Part shown: positions 34,763 through 44,691 of the stretch, one piece after another
Layout of the letters: every line of letters starts with the position of its first letter
Position numbering within the stretch: the first letter of the stretch is position 1
Origin: Bacillus sp. FJAT-14578
Lineage (GTDB): Bacteria; Bacillota; Bacilli; Bacillales; Bacillaceae_H
Direction: 5' to 3'
Assembly: GCF_000504165.1 (NCBI RefSeq)
Contig: NZ_AYSE01000001.1
Span: 124,001-188,000, forward strand
Length of the DNA stretch: 64,000 bases
Program-made: the position numbers and the translations under genes
The notes under the pieces: model-generated
Told to the model about the DNA's origin: nothing
Seen by the model: only the letters and a program-made list of their open reading frames with translations
Database searches by the model: none

Positions 34763-35899
34763 TTATTTCCCCCTTTCATATGGAATGATCGCTACGGAAA
34801 TCGTGACATTGCCCGATTTCTTTTTCACGAGCTCAAGCATTCCGGCACCGCTGTACAGCCGGGCTGCCGGCTCGCTTACCCCGTAGGCCCCCGTAAATTT
34901 ATATACCGTATCAGAAGGCTGTTCGATTTCAATCGCATTCAACTGTTTCGGTGAATAATACGTAAAATCCCAGCCATATTTTTTTGCTGTCTCGATCAGT
35001 CCTTCTTCGTCCTTCTTCAAGTCAATTGTACTGATGGCTTTTACGCTTTTGATGGAAAAACGCAATTCATCGAGCGTTTCCTTTATGACCGATTCGATTT
35101 CATCGCTTGACGTTCCGCGGTTGCAACCCATTCCCAGCACAATCACCTTCGGACGGTACAGCACCCCGTTTGTCAAAACGGACTGCTCTTCTTCGGTTAA
35201 TTGCCGGTGTGTAATGACAAGAGCGGCATTCGGTTTGACCTGCAGCGCTTCTTCAATGGATGCATATGTTTTGATGTTTTCAGGTAATGGACGGTCATAA
35301 TCCCACCATTCCTTTTCACCTGATTCCTGAATGACGGCCACTTGCTCTTCGTTGACGACAGAAGCACTGACGGGCGTCAGCTTTTCCGCCGAATCCCACA
35401 CCCAGCCGAAACGCTTTCCGAACAAATCGACAGGAATCGTTTTTTGCACATCGGAAGCTGTCGTAATGATCGGTCTTGCCCCAAGTGCAGCCGCCACTTC
35501 CCTTGTCAGTTCATTGGCCCCGCCTAAATGGCCGGAAAGGACACTGATGACATGCTCCCCTTTATCGTCGATCACGACAACGCCCGGATCGGTTTTTTTA
35601 TCTTTTAAAAGAGGCGCGATCATTCTGACAACAGCTCCAAGGGAAATGATCAAAATAATCCCTTTATACGATTGAAAAAGGGACGGCAGCAGAAGACGAA
35701 CACTGCCTTCGAACATCTGAATATTTCGCTTTTCTTCATCGCCTTTTTCGAACTTCTTCATATAGTAAAGATCGGCATTTTGGAAAGAGACGCTCAAATT
35801 GCGTGCAAGCTCCACCCCGTGCTTCGTAATGGCGACAATTGCATATGTACCTTGCTGCTTTAATGATGGATTGACTCCTTCTTCCAGCAAAATCGTCAT
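34763..35899 (-). CDS. cbiG: Cobalt-precorrin-5A hydrolase CbiG
   Basis: CbiG opens the lactone of cobalt-precorrin-5A with loss of acetaldehyde, the step that contracts the ring in the anaerobic pathway. The 378-residue product has the central SLGAVVRMIAPLLKDKKTDP, VISVLSGHLGGANELTREVA, and C-terminal LGMGCNRGTSSDEIE and TGAYGVSEPAARLYSGAG motifs. It overlaps cbiF by 4 bp. Its presence marks the oxygen-independent (cobalt-early) route. Confidence 0.95.
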   Translation of the reverse strand: MTILLEEGVNPSLKQQGTYAIVAITKHGVELARNLSVSFQNADLYYMKKFEKGDEEKRNIQMFEGSVRLLLPSLFQSYKGIILIISLGAVVRMIAPLLKDKKTDPGVVVIDDKGEHVISVLSGHLGGANELTREVAAALGARPIITTASDVQKTIPVDLFGKRFGWVWDSAEKLTPVSASVVNEEQVAVIQESGEKEWWDYDRPLPENIKTYASIEEALQVKPNAALVITHRQLTEEEQSVLTNGVLYRPKVIVLGMGCNRGTSSDEIESVIKETLDELRFSIKSVKAISTIDLKKDEEGLIETAKKYGWDFTYYSPKQLNAIEIEQPSDTVYKFTGAYGVSEPAARLYSGAGMLELVKKKSGNVTISVAIIPYERGK

Positions 35900-36672
35900 G
35901 GTTTCACACCTCTTCGGAAACCATGTGTAAATTCCTTATCGTAAAGTTTGGAACGATAGTCTTTTTCATGGATATGCTCATCCAATGCCCAGCCCGCCAA
36001 AATCATCGCCTGTTTTCTCATGCCGTTTTTATGCATATCCGCATCGAGATGTTCAAGTGTTGTCCGCAAAATCTTTTGGTCCGGCCACGTAGCTTTATAC
36101 ACGACAGCTACTGGTGTTTCTTTGCTCCAGCCGGCATCGAGGAATTCTTTGACGACCTTTTTGGTTAATGTCGCACTTAAAAATAAGGCGATTGTGCAAT
36201 GGTGTTTCGCCAAATCTTTCAGCTTTTCCTTTTCCGGGACAGGGGTGCGCCCTTCTGCCCTTGTTAAAATGACGGTCTGGGTCAAATCCGGAATCGTTAA
36301 TTCAGCGCCAAGGGCAGCCGCCGAAGCAAACACAGAACTAACACCTGGAATAATATCGACACCGATTCCTGCCTCCTTTAGCAAGACAATCTGCTCCATG
36401 ATCGCACCGTAAACGGCTGGGTCACCTGTATGGACACGCACGACCTTTTTTCCTTTACGCACGCGTTCGACCATGAATGCGACCATTTCTTCCAGATGCA
36501 TGCCCGCGGTTTTCACCACTTCCGCTTCTGGTTTCGCTTTTCTCACAAGGTCTTCACTGACGAGAGAATCGGCATACATGACAACATCCGCTTCTTGAAG
36601 AAGCGTCAAACCTTTTACCGTGATTAAATCCGGATCTCCGGGACCCGCTCCAATGATCGTTACCTTCATCAT
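35896..36672 (-). CDS. cbiF: Cobalt-precorrin-4 C11-methyltransferase CbiF
   Basis: A 258-residue SAM-dependent methyltransferase. TIIGAGPGDPDLITVKGLTL, VMYADSLVSEDLVR, VRVHTGDPAVYGAIMEQI and PGVSSVFASAAALGAELTIP identify CbiF. Two tandem ATG codons overlap the cbiL stop by 4 or 1 bp. The neighbours on both sides are pathway genes. Confidence 0.95.
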   Translation of the reverse strand: MMKVTIIGAGPGDPDLITVKGLTLLQEADVVMYADSLVSEDLVRKAKPEAEVVKTAGMHLEEMVAFMVERVRKGKKVVRVHTGDPAVYGAIMEQIVLLKEAGIGVDIIPGVSSVFASAAALGAELTIPDLTQTVILTRAEGRTPVPEKEKLKDLAKHHCTIALFLSATLTKKVVKEFLDAGWSKETPVAVVYKATWPDQKILRTTLEHLDADMHKNGMRKQAMILAGWALDEHIHEKDYRSKLYDKEFTHGFRRGVKP

Positions 36673-37370
36673 TTTCTCACCACCATCAACGTTAAGTATT
36701 CAAGCTCGACGTTCTCCAGTTCACGTACATCCCAGATAATCTCCTCATCAGACGTTACTTTTGTCACGACGGAAGCTTTATCCAACAAATCGAGTTCCCG
36801 CAAAACTTCAAGCATGAGATCAATGACTTTTGCCACCTTAATGAATATGACGCAATCATTTTCCTGAATCACTTTTTTCATCGCTTCATAGTCATCCCGG
36901 GCCGGAATAATCGCCACATGATCATCACCTTCTGCCAGAGCGATACCGAGCCTTGATGCGGCGCCATTGATGGAAGAGATACCTGGAACGGTTTTAATGT
37001 CCACTTCCGGGTGAAGTTCCTTCATCAAGTTCATCATATGAATGAACGTGCTGTATAAAAGCGGGTCACCTTCTGTCACGAAAGCGACATCCTTGCCTTC
37101 CTGCAGCTTCTCCCAGACGATTTCTACCGTTTTCGTCCATTCTCGCTCTAAAATAACCGGATCTTTTGTCATGGGAAACACAAGACCGAGCATGTCTTTT
37201 TCTCCCGGTTTCACATACACATCAATGATTCGGTGGGCATAGCTTTTACTGCCTTTTCTTTTTTTCGGGTAAGCGATGACAGGTGATTCTTTCAGCTTGC
37301 GAAATGCTTTGACGGTAATGAGTTCCGGGTCTCCCGGTCCCACTCCTAACCCATATAATGTTCCAATCAT
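36669..37370 (-). CDS. cbiL: Cobalt-precorrin-2 C20-methyltransferase CbiL
   Basis: A 233-residue SAM-dependent methyltransferase with LYGLGVGPGDPELITVKAFR at the N-terminus, VAFVTEGDPLLYSTFIHMMN, and TVPGISSINGAASRLGIAL. These are the CbiL/CobI signatures. It begins one base after the end of cbiET and overlaps cbiF. Confidence 0.95.
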   Translation of the reverse strand: MIGTLYGLGVGPGDPELITVKAFRKLKESPVIAYPKKRKGSKSYAHRIIDVYVKPGEKDMLGLVFPMTKDPVILEREWTKTVEIVWEKLQEGKDVAFVTEGDPLLYSTFIHMMNLMKELHPEVDIKTVPGISSINGAASRLGIALAEGDDHVAIIPARDDYEAMKKVIQENDCVIFIKVAKVIDLMLEVLRELDLLDKASVVTKVTSDEEIIWDVRELENVELEYLTLMVVRK

Positions 37371-37371
37371 C

Positions 37372-38580
37372 TTAATCTACCTTCTTTCGTTCTGCCGTAA
37401 TGATATAAATAGGATTTAAGGCATCAAATCTTGTCAAATTCAAAATCGGCTTGCTTCTTGAGATTTGCGCAAGCATAATGTCCGTTTCAAATCCTCTTGA
37501 TTTAAATGCTTCGACTGCCTGCACAAGATTTTCAATCGTGACGGCATTTAAAACGATTCGGCCGTCTGCCTTGAGCTTCGAACAGCAAATATCCAAAATC
37601 TGTTTCATTCCTCCGGCTGTGCCCCCAATGAAAATGGCATCAGGTTCCGGAAATTCAGCTAATCCGTCAGGCGCTTTCCCGTGGACAAGGGTGGCATCGA
37701 CCCGGAATTTCGCCATGTTTTGCCGGGCATTTTCAAGATCCTGCTCATTTTTTTCAATTGCATACACGGCTCCTTCACGAGCGAGCTTGGCCGCTTCAAT
37801 CGCTACAGACCCCGTACATGTGCCAATATCCCATATGACGCTGTCTTCTCGTAACCGAAGAGCACTGACGCTTAACGTACGGATTTCCTTTTTCGTAATC
37901 AGCCCTTTGTCCGGCTTGCGCTGATAAAATTCATGATCGTCGATGCCTAACGGCCATGACGGACCTTCACTCATCTTTTTTAAGATGACGACATTTAACG
38001 GGGAAAATTCAGTTTTGGCCATTTCATGCAAATCGTACCAGCCGCAGCGCTCCTCTTCTCCCCCGAGATTTTCCCCCACGAAAGCCTTGTACTCCATGAA
38101 TCCAAACGACAATAAGTAGTCTGCTATTTTCGCAGGGGTATTTTCTCCGTCTGTCAGCAGCGCTACCTTTGACCGTCCGTCGATACGCTGCGCCAGCCCT
38201 TTTATGCTCCGTCCGTGGATACTTGTGAAATAAGCGTCCTGCCAGCTCTCTCCCATTCTCGCAAAAGCGAGCTGAATCGAGCTTAGATATGGGTAAATAT
38301 CAATCTTCATTTTTTTCGATAGATAGCCGCCTATTCCGTAAAACAGCGGGTCCCCTGATGCGAGGATGACCACTTGTTTTTCTTCCTCCTGGAGCTGCTC
38401 CACAAGGGATGACAGCCCTCCCTTGATTGTCGTTTTTTCACCTTTATAATCAGGAAAAAAAGCGAGCTGCCGCTCACCTCCTACTAACATCTCACTCTCT
38501 TCAATCCATTTTTCATACAAGGGGAGCAGGCTCTGTTTTCCTTCATCCCCGATTCCAATCATCTTGATCGTTTGTGCCAT
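37372..38580 (-). CDS. cbiET: Fused CbiE-CbiT precorrin methyltransferase/decarboxylase
   Basis: A 402-residue bifunctional protein. The CbiE part (about 1-195) methylates C5 and has [20 protein letters not shown]. The CbiT part (about 210-402) methylates C15 and decarboxylates the acetate side chain, with [20 protein letters not shown] as SAM motif and [20 protein letters not shown]. CbiE and CbiT are fused here as in Bacillus megaterium and aerobic CobL. It overlaps cbiD by 38 bp. Confidence 0.95.
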   Translation of the reverse strand: MAQTIKMIGIGDEGKQSLLPLYEKWIEESEMLVGGERQLAFFPDYKGEKTTIKGGLSSLVEQLQEEEKQVVILASGDPLFYGIGGYLSKKMKIDIYPYLSSIQLAFARMGESWQDAYFTSIHGRSIKGLAQRIDGRSKVALLTDGENTPAKIADYLLSFGFMEYKAFVGENLGGEEERCGWYDLHEMAKTEFSPLNVVILKKMSEGPSWPLGIDDHEFYQRKPDKGLITKKEIRTLSVSALRLREDSVIWDIGTCTGSVAIEAAKLAREGAVYAIEKNEQDLENARQNMAKFRVDATLVHGKAPDGLAEFPEPDAIFIGGTAGGMKQILDICCSKLKADGRIVLNAVTIENLVQAVEAFKSRGFETDIMLAQISRSKPILNLTRFDALNPIYIITAERKKVD

Positions 38581-39673
38581 TTCGTTCCGCCTTTCCCAAC
38601 AATTCCCCTTTTAACGTATAAAGGCTCGTTTCCAATTCAAGACCGCCCTTTATTTCCTTCAAACCATTTAGACAGCAATTGTCGCAAAGGATTTGGAAGA
38701 ATTTCTTATAATCATTTACCACCATTAAATCACCGACTTGGGAAGCCGTATTCGCTTCAAGCACTTGCTGCAAAAGCTCTCCTTCCACGCCGGCGCTTTG
38801 TGCTACATTGGCGAGAAACGTAAAATCAACCGGCGCGCTTTTCGAGTGGACCATCATGACTCCCTGGGCAACTTTCGAAAATTTCCCCATCATGCCGACC
38901 ATCGACACTTTTTTCATTCCTTGCCGCTTGCACTCTTTCAATGTAAACCCGATAAAATCACCCATCTCGATGAACGCTTCTTCCGGAAGATGGGGGTATT
39001 GCTGCATGCCGAACTTTTCGCTGCGCCCGCCTGTTGTAATAACGACATGGTCGCATCCGCCCGCTTTCGCTACGCTGATCGCCTGCACGATACTCGCTTT
39101 ATAAGCGGAGGTTGAGAACGGAACAACAATTCCCCTTGTACCCAAAATGGAAATGCCGCCGATAATTCCAAGACGGCCGTTCAATGTCTTTTTGGCAATT
39201 TCCTCCCCATCCGGTACGGAAATGACCACCTTAATTCCTTTATGGATGTTAAATTCCGTCAGCACTTCTTTTGCCGTTTCATAAATCATCTTCCTTGGGA
39301 CAGGATTGATGGCCGCTTCCCCGACAGGAACCGGCAGTCCCTCTTTCGTGACGCGCCCGACACCAATACCGCCGTCAATCGTAATCCCCTCATCATCCGA
39401 CCATGTGACAGTCGCCTTGATCAAAGCTTTATGTGTCGCATCGGGATCATCACCTGCATCTTTAATCGTTCCTGTCTCCACCATTCCGTCCGTTATCTCA
39501 CAGCTGTCCATTTGAAAGGTGGCAAATTTGCCGACGGGAAGATAAATGGTTGCTTCCAGTTGAGGTTCACCCGTAATTAATGCCGTAAGCGCCGCTTTTG
39601 TGGCTGCCGTTGCACAAGAACCTGTCGTATACCCTTGCCGTAATGACTTCTTATCTTTCGGCTCTGCTTTCAT
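38543..39673 (-). CDS. cbiD: Cobalt-precorrin-5B C1-methyltransferase CbiD
   Basis: A 376-residue Cbi[21 protein letters not shown] near the N-terminus, [30 protein letters not shown] and [10 protein letters not shown] are hallmarks. The ATG at 39673 follows GGAGAAGG within the end of cbiC, so the genes overlap by 23 bp; a further upstream ATG lacks an RBS. CbiD is specific to the anaerobic route. Confidence 0.94.
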   Translation of the reverse strand: MKAEPKDKKSLRQGYTTGSCATAATKAALTALITGEPQLEATIYLPVGKFATFQMDSCEITDGMVETGTIKDAGDDPDATHKALIKATVTWSDDEGITIDGGIGVGRVTKEGLPVPVGEAAINPVPRKMIYETAKEVLTEFNIHKGIKVVISVPDGEEIAKKTLNGRLGIIGGISILGTRGIVVPFSTSAYKASIVQAISVAKAGGCDHVVITTGGRSEKFGMQQYPHLPEEAFIEMGDFIGFTLKECKRQGMKKVSMVGMMGKFSKVAQGVMMVHSKSAPVDFTFLANVAQSAGVEGELLQQVLEANTASQVGDLMVVNDYKKFFQILCDNCCLNGLKEIKGGLELETSLYTLKGELLGKAERNGTNDQDDWNRG

Positions 39674-40328
39674 CGTTGGCTTCCGCCTTCTCCGCAAGAA
39701 TGGAAAGAGCATTTAATGCCGCGACCGTCACGGTACTTCCGCCTTTTCTTCCGATGTTTGTAATGAAAGGCACATCTAATTTAGCCAGTTCCTCTTTCGA
39801 TTCGGCAGCCGAAACGAATCCGACCGGCAAGCCGATGACAAGTCCCGGTTTCGCTTCTCCTTCCTTAATCAAACGGATTAATTCAAGCAATGCCGTCGGT
39901 GCATTTCCAATTGCGAAAATCCCGCCGTCCGCTTCCTTAATTGCTTTTCTCATTGAAATAATGGCTCTTGTTGTATTGAGGCGTTTCGCTTCTTCCATAA
40001 CATCCGGGTCTGAAATGTACACTTTGATTTCCCCGCCGTACTTTTCGATTCGCTGTTTGCTGATACCGACTTGGACCATTTGTACATCCGCGACGACCTT
40101 TTTGCCGCTGCGAATCGCTTCAATACCTGAGCGAATCGCGTCAGGATGAAACAAAAGGCTGCGCCCAAGTTCAAAATCAGCGGATGCGTGAATGACACGC
40201 TGCACGACCGGATACTGCCCGGCAGTAAATGGGTGTTCTCCGATTTCCTCATCAATCATCTCAAAGCTTCTTCCTTCAATCTCCTGCGGCTGTACCGTTA
40301 ATGGTTTAAATTCTGTACGAAAATCCAT
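39651..40328 (-). CDS. cbiC: Cobalt-precorrin-8 methylmutase CbiC
   Basis: CbiC moves the C11 methyl to C12. The 225-residue product has FTAGQYPVVQRVIHASADFE with the conserved catalytic His, AIRSGKKVVADVQMVQVGIS, IGNAPTALLELIRLI and GLPVGFVSAAESKEEL. It lies 18 bp after cbiJ. Confidence 0.95.
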   Translation of the reverse strand: MDFRTEFKPLTVQPQEIEGRSFEMIDEEIGEHPFTAGQYPVVQRVIHASADFELGRSLLFHPDAIRSGIEAIRSGKKVVADVQMVQVGISKQRIEKYGGEIKVYISDPDVMEEAKRLNTTRAIISMRKAIKEADGGIFAIGNAPTALLELIRLIKEGEAKPGLVIGLPVGFVSAAESKEELAKLDVPFITNIGRKGGSTVTVAALNALSILAEKAEANDESRAER

Positions 40329-40346
40329 TCTTTTCCCTCCTAATTT

Positions 40347-41120
40347 TTAGTTCGCAAACTGACTTATGCTATGTAAATGCGCGATGACGTCAGTGAAGTT
40401 TGAATATGCTGTTCCATAATCGATTTTTGGACGTCTGATCACAATGGCTTCAATTCCAAGCTCCCTCGCTGCTTCCAGCTTTTCATCGACAGAGCCGACC
40501 TTGCCGCTTTCTTTTGTAATCATGACGGTCACGCCGTATTGCTTATATAACGCCATATCGAATTCCTTTGTAAACGGTCCCTGGATGGCGACAATATTTT
40601 TTTGCGGAAAGCCGAGCTGTTCACATTTTTCCATGTTATCTTTTCTTGGCAGCATACGGGCGATCACTTTCGTGTCCGGTAAATGAAGCAGTTTTTCAGA
40701 AAAGATGTGCAATGTTTTACTTCCGGTTGTAAGCATGATGACACCTTTTCTTTCGGCTGCCGCTTCTGCGGCCTCCTCATAGCTGTCAACCATCATGATT
40801 CCTTGATGTTCGAATTGCTGGGACTCCCGCTCGTAGCGGATGTATGGAACGTTTGCCTGCTGTGCCCCTTTTATCGCATTTTTACTCGCTTCCTCTGCAA
40901 AGGGATGGCTTGCATCAATGACGACCTTTACTTGATATTGTTCAATAAAACTAGTAATATCCTGGTCTGTCAATCGACCGACGTGTACCTTCAACCCTTG
41001 CTGCCTCATCTCATTTGCCGCATTCTCTGTTACAACCGTTGTTAATAAATTGAACCCGTCCTGACTGATTTCCACTGCCAGGGCCCTTGCATCGCTCGTA
41101 CCTGCCAAAAACAAAATCAT
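40347..41120 (-). CDS. cbiJ: Cobalt-precorrin-6A reductase CbiJ
   Basis: A 257-residue NAD(P)H-dependent reductase with LFLAGTSDARALAVEISQDG at the N-terminus, VVIDASHPFAEEASKNA, YIRYERES, IMLTTGSKTL and TKESGKVGSVDEKLEAAREL. The ATG overlaps the cbiX stop by 4 bp. Confidence 0.94.
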   Translation of the reverse strand: MILFLAGTSDARALAVEISQDGFNLLTTVVTENAANEMRQQGLKVHVGRLTDQDITSFIEQYQVKVVIDASHPFAEEASKNAIKGAQQANVPYIRYERESQQFEHQGIMMVDSYEEAAEAAAERKGVIMLTTGSKTLHIFSEKLLHLPDTKVIARMLPRKDNMEKCEQLGFPQKNIVAIQGPFTKEFDMALYKQYGVTVMITKESGKVGSVDEKLEAARELGIEAIVIRRPKIDYGTAYSNFTDVIAHLHSISQFAN

Positions 41121-42034
41121 TTTGCTTTTTGCACCTCATTCCCGTGTGAATGATGATGGTCGTGATCGTGATGGTGGTGATGATGGTGGCCATGGCCGTG
41201 ATCATGGTCATGATGATGGTGATGATCAATAAACTCCATCGCATTGATCCGGTATTGGCATGTATCACAATTCATTTTCACCTCTCCTTGAAGCGCTTCA
41301 TCAATGCGGTCCTTCAACACCGTTTGAAGTCCCGGGTGGAAACCGAAATACCCGGCCAGCTTAAACTCATGTTCCGGATACGTCTGTTCCAGTTCTTTTA
41401 CCACGTCTTCAAGGCGATTAATTAAAATGCCTGTGAATAAAAAATAAGGAAGAATGATGATTTTTTTCGCCCCAAGCTTAATACACCGTTCGACCCCTTC
41501 CCGGACAAGCGGATCAGTTACGCCCATAAATGCGGGCTCGATGATTTTGTAATTGAGTTTTTCCCATAAAAGGCGGGTGATTTTGTATAAATCACTGTTG
41601 GCGTCTGGATCGCTTCCGCCTCGGCCAAGAAACACGATGGCCGTATCCGGATCAGGCTCATGGACATTCTCTCCGATTTCTTCTAAACGTGTTTGGCAAA
41701 TCTCCAATGTTTCCTCGTGAATGCCGATTGGTCTTCCGTATGTAAACCGAACATGCGGGTATTTTTCCTTCGCCTCATCGATGGCGGCCGGAATATGGAT
41801 TTTTGAATGCCCCGCCGGCAGCAGCATAATAGGAATGACGACTACATGGCTCGCCCCTTGTTGCACACAAGCATCAATTCCCTGGTTCACGTTTGGCGAT
41901 TCGAATTCAAGAAAACAGGTTTCCATTAAAAGCGACGAATCCAACTGTAGCTTTAAGTTTTCAATAAATTGCCGAACCTGATCGTTCCCCTCTGCATCAC
42001 GGCTTCCGTGACCTACCATTAACACTGCTTTCAT
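41117..42034 (-). CDS. cbiX: Sirohydrochlorin cobaltochelatase CbiX, long form with His-rich tail
   Basis: CbiX inserts cobalt into sirohydrochlorin, committing it to cobalamin. The 305-residue product contains two chelatase half-domains: MVGHGSRDAEGNDQVRQFIE with VVVIPIMLLPAGHSKIHIP, and VFLGRGGSDPDANSD with KIIILPYFLFTGI. Near residue 258 is the MNCDTCQY sequence (MxCxxC), known to bind an iron-sulfur cluster in the Bacillus megaterium protein. The tail then runs into about 27 residues that are mostly His with Asp and Gly, and ends NEVQKAK. The ATG at 42034 follows GGGAGGAAGAAG. Confidence 0.95.
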   Translation of the reverse strand: MKAVLMVGHGSRDAEGNDQVRQFIENLKLQLDSSLLMETCFLEFESPNVNQGIDACVQQGASHVVVIPIMLLPAGHSKIHIPAAIDEAKEKYPHVRFTYGRPIGIHEETLEICQTRLEEIGENVHEPDPDTAIVFLGRGGSDPDANSDLYKITRLLWEKLNYKIIEPAFMGVTDPLVREGVERCIKLGAKKIIILPYFLFTGILINRLEDVVKELEQTYPEHEFKLAGYFGFHPGLQTVLKDRIDEALQGEVKMNCDTCQYRINAMEFIDHHHHHDHDHGHGHHHHHHHDHDHHHSHGNEVQKAK

Positions 42035-42140
42035 CCTTCTTCCTCCCTTTTCTATCTGTATCAATCCCTTTTCATTTTTTAACATTAACTTATCTGACAT
42101 GGTTGTTCTTTAATCACATCAAATTGTCTGTATGGATATA

Positions 42141-43733
42141 TCACTCTCCGCATGGTGCCGGCTCGACCTCGATCACGGGTGTGATATCCCGATGTTTGAA
42201 CCCTTGCACCTCGCGGACACGCTTGAAGAATTTATAAAATCGCTCGTTCGGATGCCCTTTTTCCTTATACTCATTCACAATATTTTCAATGACCTTCACG
42301 ATATTTTCCGGTTCGATCCCTTCCGCAACAGGCTGGCCGGCATGGGCCGTTCTTCCGACCGTTTTCGCTCCCAAAAACAAATCGAATTTCCCTTTTCGGA
42401 ACACGATGCCAATGTCTTCTTTCACCGCACCATAACAAGCCATTCCGCACCCGTTAAAACCGAGCATCAGCTCTTTCGGCAGATCGATTCCACCTAACCG
42501 CTGTTGAATTTCTTCTGCATAAGGGATAGAGTCACTCTTTTCCCCGTCACAAAAATCGCATGCTTTTACAACAAGGACATCCCCTATCGGCGACAATGAC
42601 AAATCGACACTTCGTAATTTTCTCGTAATCTCCTCAGGACTGGTCGTTGGAACCCGAAGAAGGATTTGGTGATGAGGGGTATATTCCATCGTTCCTTTTT
42701 CCCCCGCCGCTTCGGCCAAAGTCATTAGTTGCTGCGGTGTAAATTTTTTGTTGACCACACCCGGACTGACAGCCAGTTCAAAAATCGATTCAACCGGATT
42801 GTAAACGGGCGCGGTCACATCCTTTTCCAATGCCGCCGCTTTTTCTGCTTTTACGGTTTGTAATGCTTCCATGGCAAGAGCAAGAGGCGTTTCCTCTTCT
42901 TTTCCTTCGTGCAAGGCCCACGGTTCGTTTTCCCGCCGCAAGCGCTCGTGCGGCCTTAATGGCTGGACATCTGCAGTCAATGTGTATTTCCGCTGATATC
43001 CCCTTGGTGTGATCATTTTGCTTCCGTATAAAAAAGTAGATGAATTTCCGATCATTACCGTTGTCAGCATCCCGATATCATGATTAAGCATCTCTTTTAA
43101 CGTAGTCATGACAACGTGCTGTTTTTCACGATAGGCGCTTTTGACAAGTCCGACCGGCGTGTCCGGCGAACGATATTTGAGCAAAATTTTCTGCGCCTCT
43201 ACAATCTGTCTCGTCCTGCGCCCGCTTTTCGGATTATAAAAGGCAATAACGAAATCTGCCTGTGCCACCGCTTCAATGCGCTTGGCAATTAAGTCCCACG
43301 GCGTCAAATGGTCACTTAAACTGATAGTGCATGCATCATGCATGACAGGCGCCCCAAGCAAGGCCGCACAAGAGTTAATGGCGGATACTCCCGGAATAAC
43401 CTCCACTTCCACACCCGTTTCTTCCGTCCAGCCTTTTTCGACTAGCACTTCATACACCAGTCCAGCCATTCCATACACACCGGCATCTCCGCTTGAAATG
43501 ACGGCCACTTTCTTCCCTTCTTCCGCCAGACGAACAGCTGCCTGTGCACGGGTGACTTCTTCCGACATCCCCGTACTGATAATTTCCTGATTTGAAAGCA
43601 AATTCTGAATTAATTCCACATACGTTTTGTAGCCAATGACGCAATCGCTCTCTTGAATCGCTTCCTGTGCCCTCTTCGTTATATGCTCAAAACTTCCGGG
43701 ACCGAAGCCGATGACAAGTAATTTTCCAGTCAT
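42141..43733 (-). CDS. cbiH: CbiH60: precorrin-3B C17-methyltransferase fused to a sulfite-reductase-like domain
   Basis: A 530-residue fused protein. The N-terminal CbiH part (about 1-245) has VIGFGPGSFEHITKRAQEAI, SSGDAGVYGMAGLVYEVL, PGVSAINSCAALLGAPVMHD and FYNPKSGRRTRQI. The C-terminal half (about 310-530) resembles the ferredoxin-like and 4Fe-4S parts of nitrite/sulfite reductase, with CDFC and GCGMACYG supplying Cys ligands. This is the CbiH60 arrangement described in Bacillus megaterium, which methylates C17 and contracts the ring. About 105 bp separate it from cbiX. Confidence 0.95.
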   Translation of the reverse strand: MTGKLLVIGFGPGSFEHITKRAQEAIQESDCVIGYKTYVELIQNLLSNQEIISTGMSEEVTRAQAAVRLAEEGKKVAVISSGDAGVYGMAGLVYEVLVEKGWTEETGVEVEVIPGVSAINSCAALLGAPVMHDACTISLSDHLTPWDLIAKRIEAVAQADFVIAFYNPKSGRRTRQIVEAQKILLKYRSPDTPVGLVKSAYREKQHVVMTTLKEMLNHDIGMLTTVMIGNSSTFLYGSKMITPRGYQRKYTLTADVQPLRPHERLRRENEPWALHEGKEEETPLALAMEALQTVKAEKAAALEKDVTAPVYNPVESIFELAVSPGVVNKKFTPQQLMTLAEAAGEKGTMEYTPHHQILLRVPTTSPEEITRKLRSVDLSLSPIGDVLVVKACDFCDGEKSDSIPYAEEIQQRLGGIDLPKELMLGFNGCGMACYGAVKEDIGIVFRKGKFDLFLGAKTVGRTAHAGQPVAEGIEPENIVKVIENIVNEYKEKGHPNERFYKFFKRVREVQGFKHRDITPVIEVEPAPCGE

Positions 43734-43768
43734 CTTAACGTCCTCCCCTCAATATTCTTATCATCCGT

Positions 43769-44152
43769 CTATTTTCCCGCCTTTTCCAGTTTTGAGATTC
43801 CTTCATGGAAGCCTTCACGGGAAGGCGCCACCATACCTTCATCCCCAAATTCATAAATAACCGCATCCCCTATCTTGTTTCCACCAGCGAGATGTTCAGA
43901 GATAATGCTTCTTCCCTCCTCAGGAGTTGACGCTTTATACCATGTCCCCTCCGGATAGGCAATGACGATGCAAGCATCTTTGCATCTTCCATTGCAACGT
44001 GTTCTTGTCGTATGAATGCGTTCGTCGAGATTTAATCGTTTGATTTCATCCCGAATCGCTTGGGTCACTTCTTCTCCACCTTTTCGCATACAGCTTGATC
44101 CATTACAGATTAAGACATGATGTTTCGTTCCCGTTAAATTCCAAGTTGTCAT
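43769..44152 (-). CDS. cbiW: CbiW, thioredoxin-like 2Fe-2S ferredoxin
   Basis: A 127-residue protein with CNGSSC near residue 17 and CNGRCKDAC near residue 55, the Cys pattern of thioredoxin-like 2Fe-2S ferredoxins. It is the first gene of the operon, as cbiW is in Bacillus megaterium, and probably supplies electrons to the iron-sulfur enzymes CbiH60 or CbiX. The ATG at 44152 follows AGAGGTGA; an earlier GTG is in frame but poorly placed. Confidence 0.9.
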   Translation of the reverse strand: MTTWNLTGTKHHVLICNGSSCMRKGGEEVTQAIRDEIKRLNLDERIHTTRTRCNGRCKDACIVIAYPEGTWYKASTPEEGRSIISEHLAGGNKIGDAVIYEFGDEGMVAPSREGFHEGISKLEKAGK

Positions 44153-44249
44153 GACGTTCACCTCTTCTGTTTATTTCAATCATCTTCTATCCTATAAAGA
44201 ACAAGAATATGTAAGTGAATATTCGGCGGGTGCGGCTTTGTGCAAAAAG

Positions 44250-44278
44250 AAAAGCACCCTTTATATAAGGGTGCTTTT
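44250..44278 (-). terminator. Riboswitch-controlled terminator before the cobalamin operon
   Basis: On the minus strand AAAAGCACCCT pairs with AGGGTGCTTTT and is followed by CTTTTTGC. It lies between the B12 aptamer and cbiW. Confidence 0.85.
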
Positions 44279-44399
44279 GTACACGAAAGAATGGTTGCAA
44301 ATATGATTACATTAACAAGATTAAGAGCCAGCATGGCAATCTTCATCTCAAATACTTGCGTTCCGAACGTGACACCCTCCTATTCTCGTAGGTTTATGG

Positions 44400-44573
44400 C
44401 GTCTGCAATATGGCAGGTCTCCTGACTTGCGGATCAACAATTCTTTGCGTCTTCCCATTTCAACTTGAAACAGTGACATCTTGCAAAGTCTCTCCCCGTT
44501 TACAGTGGCGGAACCGTGCCGGACTTTCACCGGACTTCCCTTTTAAGCTAAAGGCAAAAAACACTTTAGCACC
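44400..44573 (-). ncRNA. Cobalamin riboswitch of the cob operon
   Basis: On the minus strand the element has GTGCTAAAGTG-type 5' stem, AAGGGAAGTCCGGTGAAAGT, GGTTCCGCCACTGTAA, and the B12 box AGTCAGGAGACCTGCC at about 44427-44412. It precedes a terminator and the biosynthesis operon, so it should reduce expression when adenosylcobalamin is high. Confidence 0.96.
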
Positions 44574-44691
44574 ATCTCACACGACGATATTTAGTTTTGT
44601 TTATCATGCTATCATATATAATAAATAATAGTCTAGCGAAAAAATTTTTAGAACTAAATTCTGTCTATTTAGATTTTTCTTTTAAATTTAG

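Noticed and set aside
41150..41425. Repetitive gtg/atg-rich stretch that at first looks like a tandem repeat array
   Set aside because: It is the His-rich tail of CbiX read on the other strand; no regular spacer pattern, so not CRISPR or a minisatellite of its own.
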